Positions 16,655 to 25,490 of a stretch of DNA of 64,000 bases are shown here, piece by piece; within the stretch, counting starts at the first letter, position 1, and each line of letters starts with the position of its first letter. The stretch comes from an uncultured Collinsella sp. Its GTDB lineage: Bacteria; Actinomycetota; Coriobacteriia; Coriobacteriales; Coriobacteriaceae. Location: contig CAAFUK010000055.1 of assembly GCA_900766165.1 (NCBI GenBank), positions 4,996-68,995 on the forward strand. The letters are read 5' to 3'. The notes below the pieces were generated by a model that was given only the letters and a program-made list of their open reading frames with translations, ran no database searches and had not been told where the DNA came from. The position numbers and the translations under genes were made by a program.

Positions 16655-17278
16655 ATGAAGTACTTTAGCAACATAACGGCGATAAGCGAGCTTTCCGAGA
16701 GTGAGGGCGTGTTCACCACAGCCCAGGCGGCTCGCATGGATATCTCTCGAGATGCACTGGCACACTCATGCCGTGTGGGGCGTCTTGAACGGATATGCCA
16801 CGGCGCCTACCGGATGTCCGGAACGCCGCGCCGAGACACCGACGAGCTCAACGCTTTTTGGAAGCTCACCAATCCCTCCCTTTGCGCGTGGGAGAGAAAA
16901 GGCCAGTGGGACGGCATTGCAGTGAGCGGTACGACAGCGGCGAACCTGCAGCAAATGGGCGATTTCTACCTGTCCCCCTACAGGATGACCGCGCCTACGC
17001 GTATCAATACAAGAAACGAATCCCTTTCTTTTGTAAAGCGCGAGATTGCCGAGCGGGATATCGTTTGGCTCGACGGCCTGCCGGTAACTAAACCCGAGCG
17101 CACGCTTGTCGATCTCTGCCTCGATTGCGAAGACCCCTCGTTAATTATCGATGCCTATCACGACGCGTTTGGGCGAGGGCTCGATATACAGCGGCTGAGA
17201 GGTCTTGTAGAAGAGAACTCTAAAACCGCCAAACGACGCGAGCTCATGAGGCCTTTGCTGATGGTGCTAAACGGGTAA
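16655..17278 (+). CDS. AbiEi-like transcriptional regulator/antitoxin-domain protein
   Basis: A 207-residue protein with an N-terminal winged helix (TAISELSESEGVFTTAQAARMDISRDALAHSCRVGRLERICHGAYRM), the pattern of the AbiEi_4 antitoxin HTH, followed by a C-terminal domain with AVSGTTAANL, ERDIVWLDGLPVTKPERTLVDLCLD and EDPSLIIDAYHDAFGRGLD, as in type IV antitoxins and related proteins. No AbiEii nucleotidyltransferase follows; the next gene is on the other strand. It may therefore be an orphan regulator. I prefer the ATG at 16655 because the promoter ends 6 bp before it; an in-frame ATG at 16631 lies inside the promoter. Confidence 0.75.
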   Translation: MKYFSNITAISELSESEGVFTTAQAARMDISRDALAHSCRVGRLERICHGAYRMSGTPRRDTDELNAFWKLTNPSLCAWERKGQWDGIAVSGTTAANLQQMGDFYLSPYRMTAPTRINTRNESLSFVKREIAERDIVWLDGLPVTKPERTLVDLCLDCEDPSLIIDAYHDAFGRGLDIQRLRGLVEENSKTAKRRELMRPLLMVLNG

Positions 17279-17303
17279 CGCGAAACGAGGACATGGGATA
17301 GTT

Positions 17304-17338
17304 AACCCGGCGGCAGGAGCTGGTCCTGTCGCCGGGTT
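17304..17338. terminator. Bidirectional hairpin between convergent genes
   Basis: AACCCGGCGGCAGG (17304-17317) pairs with CCTGTCGCCGGGTT (17325-17338). T-rich tails are weak on both sides, but the position between two convergent genes supports a terminator. Confidence 0.6.
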
Positions 17339-17361
17339 GGGGTGTTGCCGCTGACTATGTG

Positions 17362-18798
17362 CTACTCACAGATTTGGTCGAGCACTTCGGTGATGGTCTT
17401 TTTTGCGACTTCGAGGTTGCGCTGGGCTTGGGCGACGGCAGCCTCGGCTTGTTTCTTTGCGTCTACGACCTCGGCGAAGCGATTGATGGATTCGCTGTAC
17501 TCGCGCGTGCGCGGGTCGAGCGCTGGCGGGACTTCGATCTCGAACAGGTCGTTAGGGCGGATGGCGCGGATGCTGGCTGCTTCGGTTAATGCTTGAATCA
17601 GCTGCGCTCCATGGCCTTCTGTAAGGTATCCAACGATTATCTCCGAAAACACCACGCGCTCCTCTTCGGTCATCGTTTGGAACGACGGGCGAATGACGGT
17701 GGTGTTATGCGAAGCAACCAGGTGTTGCTTCGCGTCATCGGCGCTGACGACGAGCAGGTTGGACGCGCCGTAGCGACCCAGCATGCGTGGCATGACGATA
17801 TCTCCAGCGCGGAGCTCATATCGACCGAGAACGCTGGGGTTCACCTTTACGATTTTGGAATCCGAGCCATTTGCACTCTCTACAGCATCTGCGGGTAGAA
17901 GGTTGCCGTCTTGAAAATCCTGAGATGAGATGCGGCGTACCTCGATTGCATCAATGTCGTTTGATGTGGTGCTCTCGCGGGGCATAAATGGAGCTACTCG
18001 CGTAAAAGCGTCACCGAGCGTAGCCCTGTAGTTTCGGGTGAGGCTGATAAGGCTGATTTTGCCTTTTGAGAGGGCTGCGCGATGCAGCAGCAATTCACGC
18101 GTGGCAAAAGTGGACGTTTCGATAGGCGTTGATCTGGGCGTATTGGTATCAATGCGGGCCCAGTCGGGGGAGATAGCAAAGGTGATATCAGAGTAATACG
18201 ATGTTTCTGACACATATCGAAAACGCGGCCCGGATTCGATTGCGCTGCGAAATGCAACGCTGCGATTTCCTGAAGACAATATGAGAAGCGCGCTTGTCAT
18301 GTAGGGCCTGGGTTCAGAAAGCGGCAAATACACGACGCTCTCGATGAGTCCTTCGCGTATCAGAATCGTGCGCGCCTGCTCGGCTTTATCGAGTAGGTCG
18401 GCGGGCAGCACTACGGCTGCGCGAGTGCGATTCGAAAGGGCGAGCGCATACAGACACCAAATAAAGGGACCCCAGTCACAGAAATCGAGGTAGCCGGGCT
18501 CTAAGTAATCGATCAAGCCGATACATTCTTTTTCGATGTCGTGTTTGCCCGTACGGTAATACCCCGATGCGTCGATAAACACCGGAGCCGCATCGCCATT
18601 GCCCGCGCCCTGCCTGCCGGGTTCAAGCTCGCAAATATCGGGTACGCCGTTGCTGTTCAGGCTGAAACATTCACGAAGCGCCTTACAGTCGATGACGCCA
18701 GGCAGACGGACGGTGAGTAGACGGCTGCCCTGCTCCAGATTAAGCGCGCGTGAGAGGGCGGCGGCGGTGAGACGTGGCAATGATGTTGTTTCACGCAT
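17362..18798 (-). CDS. HsdM/HsdS-like fusion protein without visible catalytic motifs
   Basis: A 478-residue protein. The N-terminal half resembles the C-terminal part of type I N6-adenine methylases: RAAVVLPADLLDKAEQARTILIREGLIESVVYLPLSEPRPYMTS-type pattern, normally 'LP.g.L......iR..L...ldaVi.LP'. The second half looks like a target-recognition domain of specificity subunits (IEVRRISSQDFQDG, YELRAGDIVMPRMLGRYG, LVASHNTTVIRP, IRAIRPNDLFEIEVPPAL) and ends in a coiled coil (RFAEVVDAKKQAEAAVAQAQRNLEVAKK) like HsdS conserved regions. Neither an NPPY/NPPF motif nor the SAM-binding FxGxG is seen. No hsdR is adjacent. It could be a regulatory or sensor protein derived from a type I system; strand opposite to neighbours. 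Confidence 0.6.
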   Translation of the reverse strand: MRETTSLPRLTAAALSRALNLEQGSRLLTVRLPGVIDCKALRECFSLNSNGVPDICELEPGRQGAGNGDAAPVFIDASGYYRTGKHDIEKECIGLIDYLEPGYLDFCDWGPFIWCLYALALSNRTRAAVVLPADLLDKAEQARTILIREGLIESVVYLPLSEPRPYMTSALLILSSGNRSVAFRSAIESGPRFRYVSETSYYSDITFAISPDWARIDTNTPRSTPIETSTFATRELLLHRAALSKGKISLISLTRNYRATLGDAFTRVAPFMPRESTTSNDIDAIEVRRISSQDFQDGNLLPADAVESANGSDSKIVKVNPSVLGRYELRAGDIVMPRMLGRYGASNLLVVSADDAKQHLVASHNTTVIRPSFQTMTEEERVVFSEIIVGYLTEGHGAQLIQALTEAASIRAIRPNDLFEIEVPPALDPRTREYSESINRFAEVVDAKKQAEAAVAQAQRNLEVAKKTITEVLDQICE

Positions 18799-19088
18799 GT
18801 ATAGAGCCCTTTCTTCTTAGTGGGTTATATATTAGCAGAAAATATTGAAAATTTCTAATGACGAGAACAGAGTACTGTGCTATCCTCGAAGTAATCCAAA
18901 ACCAACTCAATACAAACTGCTTGATGCAATCGCTACACAGCTTTTAGGTAAACTGCGCTATCAAGCAGGGTGATTTCACTAACGAAGCTGCAGGTTAGGT
19001 CGATTGTCATCGTCCATACCTCAGACCATTCTAAAACCTAGAACAGACTTACCGACAAACATTCGTAACCGGACAGGAAGAGGCATTC
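18799..19088. other. Divergent intergenic region, nothing identified beyond promoter space
   Basis: These 290 bases separate two divergent genes and are AT-richer than the surroundings. Only the ribosome binding sites at the two edges (AAAGGGC on the minus side, GGAAGAGG before 19089 on the plus side) can be named. I see no RNA gene or repeat. Confidence 0.5.
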
Positions 19089-20006
19089 ATGAAGAATGAA
19101 GACAGTATTTATGAGGTGTTCCTCAACGCGATCGATGAAGATCTCCGCGACATGTGCAAAAAGAACGGGAAGGCAGAGATGCCGTTTCCGTATCCGTACT
19201 GCGGCGAGCAGGATACCGAGCGCTTGGCTAAGGCACTCGTTGGCGTGCTGGAAAAGCATTCGCCCGATATTCCCGGGCTGGTGCCCGAGCAGTATCGAGA
19301 CGATGTGCACGAGGCCCGCGAGCTTTTGGCCGCAGCGTCACTCGCTTTGTTGTCGCTGTATTTTCCCCAGCGCGATAACTGTGTGCACTGCATGGCCATC
19401 TTAATTGGCATGTTTGAGCACGGAAGCAATCCGCGCTTTAAGTCGAGCGGCGTGCGCATGTTCGAGCAGGTTACGACAGGTATGAAGTACTCGTCCGAAC
19501 AAGGTGGATATATTCTGTCTCGCTTTGTGCGAAGCATCGACTACAAAAGACCCTGCGACCACGTGCATCGCGATGGGTCGCGCGGTTTTACGGCGGACGA
19601 GGACGATGCCGTCATGTTTTATAAGCGCTATCTCAAGGTGCAGAGACGCGTCTTCGATACCAGTCCGCGTTTCAACTTTGAGCTATGCGTCAAACGCCCG
19701 TTTGAGGCGCTTTCGGACAATCGGGAGAACTTTTATTGCATGGAGGAAAAGATGGAAATCGATTTGGCAACTAAGGTACGGGAGCTCCAGGACCGCTACA
19801 CCCTCAACTTCGCTCAGGCCAAAGAGTATGACCTGCTCGACAAGCTGATGATTGATGCATTGCTTGCATATCTGCGCGACGGGTCAGTCTCAATCGCGGC
19901 GCGCGAGAGCTATGTGGCGCAAACGGAGCGTCTGATTGACGGTGCGGTCAAGTTGCCGTGTGCGACGAGCCCCAAGGAGGGCGCAGACGTCGACCGTATT
20001 TCCTAG
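19089..20006 (+). CDS. Hypothetical protein upstream of a coupling-type ATPase
   Basis: A 305-residue soluble, mainly helical protein that I do not recognise. Visible features are a helical segment EARELLAAASLALLSLYFPQRDNCVHCMAILIGMFEHG containing CVHC, a charged middle with HVHRDGSRGFTADEDDAVMFYKRYLKVQRRVFDTSPRF, and a C-terminal helical part (ATKVRELQDRYTLNFAQAKEYDLLDKLMIDALLAYLRDG). It ends 38 bp before the TraG/VirD4-like gene in the same direction, so it is likely cotranscribed with it. A GGAAGAGG lies 5 bp before the ATG. Confidence 0.7.
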   Translation: MKNEDSIYEVFLNAIDEDLRDMCKKNGKAEMPFPYPYCGEQDTERLAKALVGVLEKHSPDIPGLVPEQYRDDVHEARELLAAASLALLSLYFPQRDNCVHCMAILIGMFEHGSNPRFKSSGVRMFEQVTTGMKYSSEQGGYILSRFVRSIDYKRPCDHVHRDGSRGFTADEDDAVMFYKRYLKVQRRVFDTSPRFNFELCVKRPFEALSDNRENFYCMEEKMEIDLATKVRELQDRYTLNFAQAKEYDLLDKLMIDALLAYLRDGSVSIAARESYVAQTERLIDGAVKLPCATSPKEGADVDRIS

Positions 20007-20044
20007 CAATCACGCAGAACTATCGACAAGAAAGGGGCCGTGCC

Positions 20045-21529
20045 ATGTCGGTCATTAAGATGTACGGCTACGAGGCCGCGCAGCAAACGGAGTACCAAAC
20101 CAAGAAGTGGGCGACCAAGGAGGAAATGCAGGCGCTGTCATCCGGCGATGAGCAGCGCGATGTGATCTTGGCGCAAGGTGCCACGGTGGCTTTCTACGAG
20201 GGCGACAAGCACTGGGAGACAAGCGTGTCCAACAATGTTTTTGCCTTTGGCGGTACTGGTAGCGGCAAAACAGCGAGTTTCGTTTTGCCCAACCTGCTCA
20301 ACCACCACGAGTGCTGCTATGTGGTCACAGACACCAAGGGCGAGTTACTGCGCCGCACGGGAAAAGGCTTTGAAGAGGACGGCTACGAGGTAACGGTTCT
20401 CGACACCATCAATCCCGAGCAGTCGTCCGGGTACGATCCCCTGCGCTACGTGATGGATGTCGAGGATATCCCCACCACGGTGGCGGCAATCATGGAGGGG
20501 GTCGATCCTGACAGGCGCAGCTTTAGGAACGACCCGTTTTGGGACAACGCGAACGACCTGCTGCTTCGAGCGATTGTTGGAATCCTGTTCCTCCTGGAGT
20601 GCCTTGCTGGCACATTTGCGCCAGGCGGGGATCCTGAGGCTCCGCGCCGCTACCTTAAGATGAACAACGTCTTTAAACTGGCTGCGCTCATCAAGGTTAC
20701 GGGAGATGGTGAGGGGCGATTCCCGTTGGACTACCTTGTAGAAGAGGTAGAGTCCAGGGAGTTTCTCGATAAGTATGGTGCGGAGAACGCTGATCTGTAT
20801 GGCGTTGAGCAGTATCGCGATTTTCGAGGTGCGGCAGATAGGACGCTTAAGAGTATTCTGATCACGCTCAATGCAACTATCTCGCGGCTTAAGACGCCTC
20901 AGCTCATGCGCGTTTTTGAGAATGACGAGATGCGTCTTGATCGTATTGACGAGGGCAAGCGCGTGATCGATCTTAAGGTGAGCGACAACGATTCGGCTAA
21001 TGCATGGCTTGCGAACGTTGCCCTTAAGCAGCTGTTTAACCTTGCCCAACGCCGTGCCGATGCCAGCCCCAGCGGACATTTGCAACGCCGCGTGCAGTTT
21101 GTGCTCGATGAGTTTCCCAATGTGGGACGCATCCCCGATTTTGAGCGCAGCATTGCGACCGTGCGCAGTCGCGGCATTAGCTTTTTGATGTGCGCGCAAT
21201 CGCTGAGCCAGCTCGATGGCGTGTACGGCAAATCCACGGCGCTTACCATCCTCGATAACTGCGATAGCTTGGTCTATATGGGTGGCGGCAGCAACATCGC
21301 GACGCAGAACTACATAAGCGAACTGTGTGGCGAGTCGGTTTTGGGCACCAAGTACGTGGGTGCCGAGCGCACAGCCGTAGATGTGCGCGGCTACGTGATG
21401 ACCCCGGGCGAGGTGGGGCTTATGCCTCGCGCCGATTGCCTGGTTAAGGTGACCGGCATGCGACCATTCCGCGCCAAGAAGTACTTTTGCGACGATCATC
21501 CCAATGCGGCCAAGTGGCTGAGGGATTAG
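20045..21529 (+). CDS. TraG/VirD4-like type IV coupling ATPase without membrane anchor
   Basis: A 494-residue VirD4/TraG-family ATPase. Walker A GGTGSGKT spans residues 69-76, with TASFVLPNLLNH and VTDTKGELLRRTGKGFEEDGYEV behind it; the family block FWDNANDLLLRAIVGILF follows; Walker B is VLDEFPN (Asp355, Glu356), then RSRGISFLMCAQSLSQLDGVYG. The usual N-terminal transmembrane helices of coupling proteins are missing, so it should be soluble, as in some Gram-positive mobilisation systems. The start at 20045 follows AAGAAAGGGGCC. No relaxase, VirB4 or other conjugation gene is in the window; a ClpP-like gene follows. Confidence 0.85.
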   Translation: MSVIKMYGYEAAQQTEYQTKKWATKEEMQALSSGDEQRDVILAQGATVAFYEGDKHWETSVSNNVFAFGGTGSGKTASFVLPNLLNHHECCYVVTDTKGELLRRTGKGFEEDGYEVTVLDTINPEQSSGYDPLRYVMDVEDIPTTVAAIMEGVDPDRRSFRNDPFWDNANDLLLRAIVGILFLLECLAGTFAPGGDPEAPRRYLKMNNVFKLAALIKVTGDGEGRFPLDYLVEEVESREFLDKYGAENADLYGVEQYRDFRGAADRTLKSILITLNATISRLKTPQLMRVFENDEMRLDRIDEGKRVIDLKVSDNDSANAWLANVALKQLFNLAQRRADASPSGHLQRRVQFVLDEFPNVGRIPDFERSIATVRSRGISFLMCAQSLSQLDGVYGKSTALTILDNCDSLVYMGGGSNIATQNYISELCGESVLGTKYVGAERTAVDVRGYVMTPGEVGLMPRADCLVKVTGMRPFRAKKYFCDDHPNAAKWLRD

Positions 21530-21637
21530 CCCTTGCGGTTTCGCGCATTCTGACCTGTATTTTGCCGCACGGCCTCTGTTTGCCATGTGCCGTGCGGCCA
21601 GTTTCCCTTATCGATCCCATCTAGAAAGGAATTGACC

Positions 21638-22240
21638 ATGCCCGTTATGTACCGTGAGCCCAGCATCATCAAGAAGTCCAAGGACGGCCGCGTTGCCGCC
21701 GTCGATATAGCAAGCGAGCTGCTCAACAGCCGCGTGCTGCTGCTGGAGGGCGAGGTCAACGATGTGACCTGCAACGGCCTCATTAAGTCCATGTTGGTGC
21801 TGGAGCATCAAAGCGCGACCGAGCCTATCACCCTCATCATCAACAGCCCGGGCGGCAGCGTTACGGCGGGGCTGGCGCTCATCGACACCATGCAGTCACT
21901 CGATTGCCCCGTGACCACGGTGGGCGAGGGCGTCGTGGCCTCGATGGCCGCAGTGATCCTGGCCTGCGGCGACCACCGCCAGGTGTACCGCCACACGCAG
22001 GTGCTCATCCACCAGCTGATGGGTGGCACGGGGATGGCGCAGCAGACCGATATCGAGATCGCGGCACAGCACACGGCGACCATGCGCGCCGAGCTGGACG
22101 AGCTGCTGGCCGAGCACGGCAACCTGAGCGCCCAGGAGTTCCACGAGCTCACCGAGCGTGACTGCTGGTGTAACGCCAAGCGCGCTCTGGAGCTGGGTCT
22201 GGTGGACGAGGTGATTGCTCCGAGTAAGAAGGCGCTCTAG
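21638..22240 (+). CDS. ClpP-like serine protease paralogue
   Basis: A 200-residue ClpP-fold protein. The catalytic triad is visible as Ser102 in EGVVASMAAVILA, His125 in TQVLIHQLMGG and Asp175 in TERDCWCNAKRALELGLVDEVI, with spacing close to E. coli ClpP (97/122/171). The head region LLLEGEVND and INSPGGSVTAGLALIDTMQ is also typical. The start at 21638 follows TAGAAAGGAATTG. It lies 108 bp after the coupling ATPase and no clpX is adjacent. The location in an accessory region and the divergent N terminus suggest a paralogue rather than the housekeeping copy, but that is inference. Confidence 0.88.
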   Translation: MPVMYREPSIIKKSKDGRVAAVDIASELLNSRVLLLEGEVNDVTCNGLIKSMLVLEHQSATEPITLIINSPGGSVTAGLALIDTMQSLDCPVTTVGEGVVASMAAVILACGDHRQVYRHTQVLIHQLMGGTGMAQQTDIEIAAQHTATMRAELDELLAEHGNLSAQEFHELTERDCWCNAKRALELGLVDEVIAPSKKAL

Positions 22241-22314
22241 CGGGGCATATGCCCTACAAGTACGTTGAACAGGGCGAACAGGTGCGTAAATTCACAGCCA
22301 GAAAGAGGTTGAAC

Positions 22315-23112
22315 ATGAGCAGGATTTGGGATGTCGACGGTATTGAGTGGGAAGATCTGCCCACCGTGAGTGACCTGCTTTGCGTGGCGGATGCAAAGAT
22401 TCTGGCGCGTGAGGCCGCCCTGCGATTCGGCGGCAAGGCCGGCGGCCGCGGCCGTGGCCGTGTCGATAGCGAGCACGGCCTAAAGCGCGCTCGCCGCAAG
22501 ATCAATAAGCTGCGGAAGATCGACCCCGAGTCCAGCGACAAGATTGTTTTGCTGCCCAAGCATGTCATCAATCGCCGTGATGCGGGCCACGGCTTTGGCT
22601 ATTACGACGTGGAGCCATGCGCTTTTACGCGCGGTGGCGCGCAAAAGCTGGGAGAGGACGCGTGCGCTGAAGTATATCCGTGGGAACTGTTCCTGCTCAA
22701 CGAGGAGCCTGCAAGCGTCGTTCTGGGCTATCGCGTATGGCTCGGCGGCGAATGGGACCTATGCGAACGTTATCGCTTTTTGGCTGTAGTGTGCGCCAGC
22801 GCGCTGCATCGCGTCCGCGAGCAAAAGGAGCTGCGCAAGTGTCTCAAGAAGGACGATGCAGCCTGTGACATGGACGAGGACGAGGCGATCGAAGGTGTTC
22901 GCCAAGACGTGCTGTATCCCGAGGAAGTAATCAACGCAAAACTCGGCGGCTATTGGGATACGAGCCTGGGGCTCGATCTGCCCTGGAAGGACGAGCATTT
23001 CGAGACCTGCGCACGGATCGACAGGGCAATCGATGACCTGTTTATCGAGGAGACGAAGCGCTGTGCTTCGGAGCTTGGGAGGAAGCTTGGGCGTGGGTAT
23101 AGAAGGCGCTGA
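22315..23112 (+). CDS. Hypothetical basic protein downstream of the ClpP paralogue
   Basis: A 265-residue protein of unknown family. The N-terminal part has a basic stretch FGGKAGGRGRGRVDSEHG then LKRARRKINKLRKID, followed by DKIVLLPKHVINRRDAGHGFGYYDVEPCAFTRGGAQKLG and YPWELFLLNEEPASVVLGYRVWLGGEWDLCERYRFLAVV. The C terminus is again basic (KRCASELGRKLGRGYRRR). Start chosen at the ATG at 22315 after AGAAAGAGGTTGAAC; the frame is open to 22249. It probably belongs to the same transcript as the coupling ATPase and ClpP-like gene. Confidence 0.65.
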   Translation: MSRIWDVDGIEWEDLPTVSDLLCVADAKILAREAALRFGGKAGGRGRGRVDSEHGLKRARRKINKLRKIDPESSDKIVLLPKHVINRRDAGHGFGYYDVEPCAFTRGGAQKLGEDACAEVYPWELFLLNEEPASVVLGYRVWLGGEWDLCERYRFLAVVCASALHRVREQKELRKCLKKDDAACDMDEDEAIEGVRQDVLYPEEVINAKLGGYWDTSLGLDLPWKDEHFETCARIDRAIDDLFIEETKRCASELGRKLGRGYRRR

Positions 23113-23586
23113 GAGTAATTGTCTTGAATATTGATTGTGACTTGTGACGTTATGTGCGGCATACTGTTTGCCACCGTTGCAGTGAGTTCGAACGAGAATC
23201 GAATGAATAGACGACTAAACAATGTCGGCGATTTCCCGCGTGCAAGCAAGCGAGCTGCAGGCTCATTTGCTTCTGTGCGGGTATTAGATCGTACCTTTCT
23301 GAAAGCCGTAATTAGCACAGGGAAAAGAAATCGAGTACCTGTCGTTCACTGTTCAGATTGACTGACAATATCCGTTCGCCTTGCAGTGGGGCTAGTTCGG
23401 CTATGTCCGAACGACATGAGAGGATTAAGCAAACTGCAATTTGTGTAGGCTTCTCTGGTGGAATGAGATGAAGTCGAATGGAAAGGACGGAATGGAAACG
23501 CTTGGCTACTGAAAGAGATTTCTGTGCATTGGCTAGTATCGGGTATAGTTTTTATCCTAGCTCTCTTTAGGTGCACGGAGGATGTT
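23113..23586. other. Intergenic region before the restriction-modification operon
   Basis: These 474 bases mark the transition from GC-rich to AT-rich sequence. A possible -10 (TATAGT, 23544-23549) and a strong GGAGG at 23577-23581 serve the methylase gene. A 76-codon frame at 23131-23361 has no recognisable features and I do not call it. Confidence 0.5.
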
Positions 23587-25458
23587 TTGCGCTACTTGGG
23601 TAATAAGACCAATCTCTTATCCTCTATAGATAGTGTTCTCGAGAAGTATGAGATTACTGGAGAGACATTTATAGACCTGTTCTCTGGAACCGGCTCTGTG
23701 GGTGATCATTTTAAAAATCGCTATAAGATTATTTCAAATGATTACATGTACTTCGCAAGCGTTCTCGCTAATGCAAAGACAAGTTTTGGCCATGTACCGG
23801 AGTTTACGTCTTTTGTAAAAAAATATAAAACAAATCCCTTTGACCTGCTGAACAGCAGAGAGTATGAGGCAAGCGAAAGATGCTTTGTCTTGAATAACTA
23901 TTCCCCAATTGGCGACCGCATGTATTTTACGGAGGAGAATGCCCTGCGTATCGACGGCATGCGCATGGATATCGAAGAGTTTCTCAAAGAAGGTGTAGTA
24001 ACAGAGCAGGAATATATGTACCTTCTCGCATCGTTGCTTGAGTGTTCGCAAGGTGTTGCGAACACCTCTGGAACATTTCAGGCCTATTTTAAGTTCTGGG
24101 AGACCCGTGCAAAGAAAAGGATAGCGATTGCGCCCCTTGAGATGAGCGACTGCGATCTCTTCACTGCCGATAATCAAGTTTTTTGTGAAAACGCCAACCG
24201 GCTGGTCAGGCATATAACAGGTGATATTGCATACATTGATCCGCCTTATACAGTGACTCAGTATGCTAATTCTTATCATGTGCTCGAGACCATAGCGCGT
24301 TATGATAACCCTTTGCTGTTTGGAAAAACGGGCAGAAGAAAGAATCGCATCCTATCCGATTATTCAAATAAAAAGAAAGCAATCCATCAGTTTGAAGACC
24401 TCTTTAGACAGATTGATGTTGAGCATGTATTGATAAGCTACAGCAACCAATCGATTGTGCCTCTTGATGCGCTAGTCAAAATGGCACGCTTATTTGCCGT
24501 TAACGGAGAAGTGTATATCGAAAAATATAAATACCGAGAGTATGCATCCAATAATTATAGCTATAAGGGAGGTTGTGAGGGTCTCAAAGAGGCGATTATA
24601 TACTTTAAGAAAAATCGTTGCATAAATAAATCCCCGCTTAATTATTCTGGAAGCAAGGACGGGCTAATGCCGCGCTTGACGAAGGTGATGCCAGAACATG
24701 TGGGTACATTTGTGGATGCGATGGGGGGTGCGTTTAATGTTGGGGCAAACACGGTCGCACTAAACGAAGTCGTCTACAACGAATACAATCCCTTTGTTTT
24801 CGAAATAGTAAAGATGCTCACAACACGGTCGCCGGCAGATATGATTGCCTCTGTTGAGGAAGTTGTCACACATTTTGGTTTGACAAAGAAAAACAAAGAG
24901 GCATATGTGAAGCTTCGTGATTATTACAATGACGTGGATAGATCGCCGGTCATTCTATACACGTTGCAAATCTATGCATTCCAAAATATGATCAGGTTTA
25001 ATTCCTCGCATAAAATGAATACTCCTGTTGGCAATAATGAGTTTAATGATGGAACTCGAAGGCGAATTTTAGATTTCAGGACAAGGTCTCCTCTGGTTTC
25101 ATATACATGTGGCGACTATAAAAAAATAGACATACAGGCATATCCCGCCGATACATTATTTTACTTTGACCCCCCATACTTTATTACCAGTGCTGAATAC
25201 AACGACGGAAAGCGTGGGTTTGATGGGTGGGGAATTGAGCGGGAGAAAGACCTGCTTGATTTTCTCTTGCAGATAGATGATTCAGGCAGGTTATTTATGC
25301 TTTCAAATACTCTCGAGCATAAAGGCAGGGTCCATCATATCTTGCAAAAATGGATACAGGAGCATGGGTTTTATGTTAGCGATATTGGTATAACCGGTGT
25401 CAAATATCCCCGGACCGAGGTTGTTGTCACGAATTACATGCCGGTTATGAATCGATAA
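23587..25458 (+). CDS. Tandem-fused D12-class adenine-N6 DNA methyltransferase
   Basis: A 623-residue fusion of two DpnM/D12-type methylases, the architecture of M.FokI and M.LlaI, which methylate the two strands of an asymmetric site. Domain 1: RYLGNKTNLL, SAM site FSGTGSVG (residues 32-39) and catalytic DPPY at 218-221. Domain 2: LNYSGSKDGLMPRL, DAMGGAFNVG (from 377) and DPPY at 528-531. I place the start at the TTG at 23587, giving MRYLGNK, because GGAGG ends 5 bp upstream and D12 enzymes begin with this motif; the longer frame starts at 23524. AT-rich compared with the flanks. First gene of a four-gene LlaI-like operon. Confidence 0.9.
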   Translation: MRYLGNKTNLLSSIDSVLEKYEITGETFIDLFSGTGSVGDHFKNRYKIISNDYMYFASVLANAKTSFGHVPEFTSFVKKYKTNPFDLLNSREYEASERCFVLNNYSPIGDRMYFTEENALRIDGMRMDIEEFLKEGVVTEQEYMYLLASLLECSQGVANTSGTFQAYFKFWETRAKKRIAIAPLEMSDCDLFTADNQVFCENANRLVRHITGDIAYIDPPYTVTQYANSYHVLETIARYDNPLLFGKTGRRKNRILSDYSNKKKAIHQFEDLFRQIDVEHVLISYSNQSIVPLDALVKMARLFAVNGEVYIEKYKYREYASNNYSYKGGCEGLKEAIIYFKKNRCINKSPLNYSGSKDGLMPRLTKVMPEHVGTFVDAMGGAFNVGANTVALNEVVYNEYNPFVFEIVKMLTTRSPADMIASVEEVVTHFGLTKKNKEAYVKLRDYYNDVDRSPVILYTLQIYAFQNMIRFNSSHKMNTPVGNNEFNDGTRRRILDFRTRSPLVSYTCGDYKKIDIQAYPADTLFYFDPPYFITSAEYNDGKRGFDGWGIEREKDLLDFLLQIDDSGRLFMLSNTLEHKGRVHHILQKWIQEHGFYVSDIGITGVKYPRTEVVVTNYMPVMNR

Positions 25459-25490
25459 ATTACATGACCGTGTAGAAGGGATTGTGCCGT

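Noticed and set aside
20345..21586. 413-codon frame antisense to the VirD4-like gene
   Set aside because: The sense strand carries Walker A and B motifs in correct order; the antisense product has none.
21638..22240. Housekeeping clpP assignment
   Set aside because: No clpX or trigger factor neighbour, accessory location and atypical N terminus; a gene symbol would overstate the case.
23131..23361. 76-codon plus-strand frame before the methylase
   Set aside because: No recognisable motif, no ribosome binding site, and located in a compositional transition zone.
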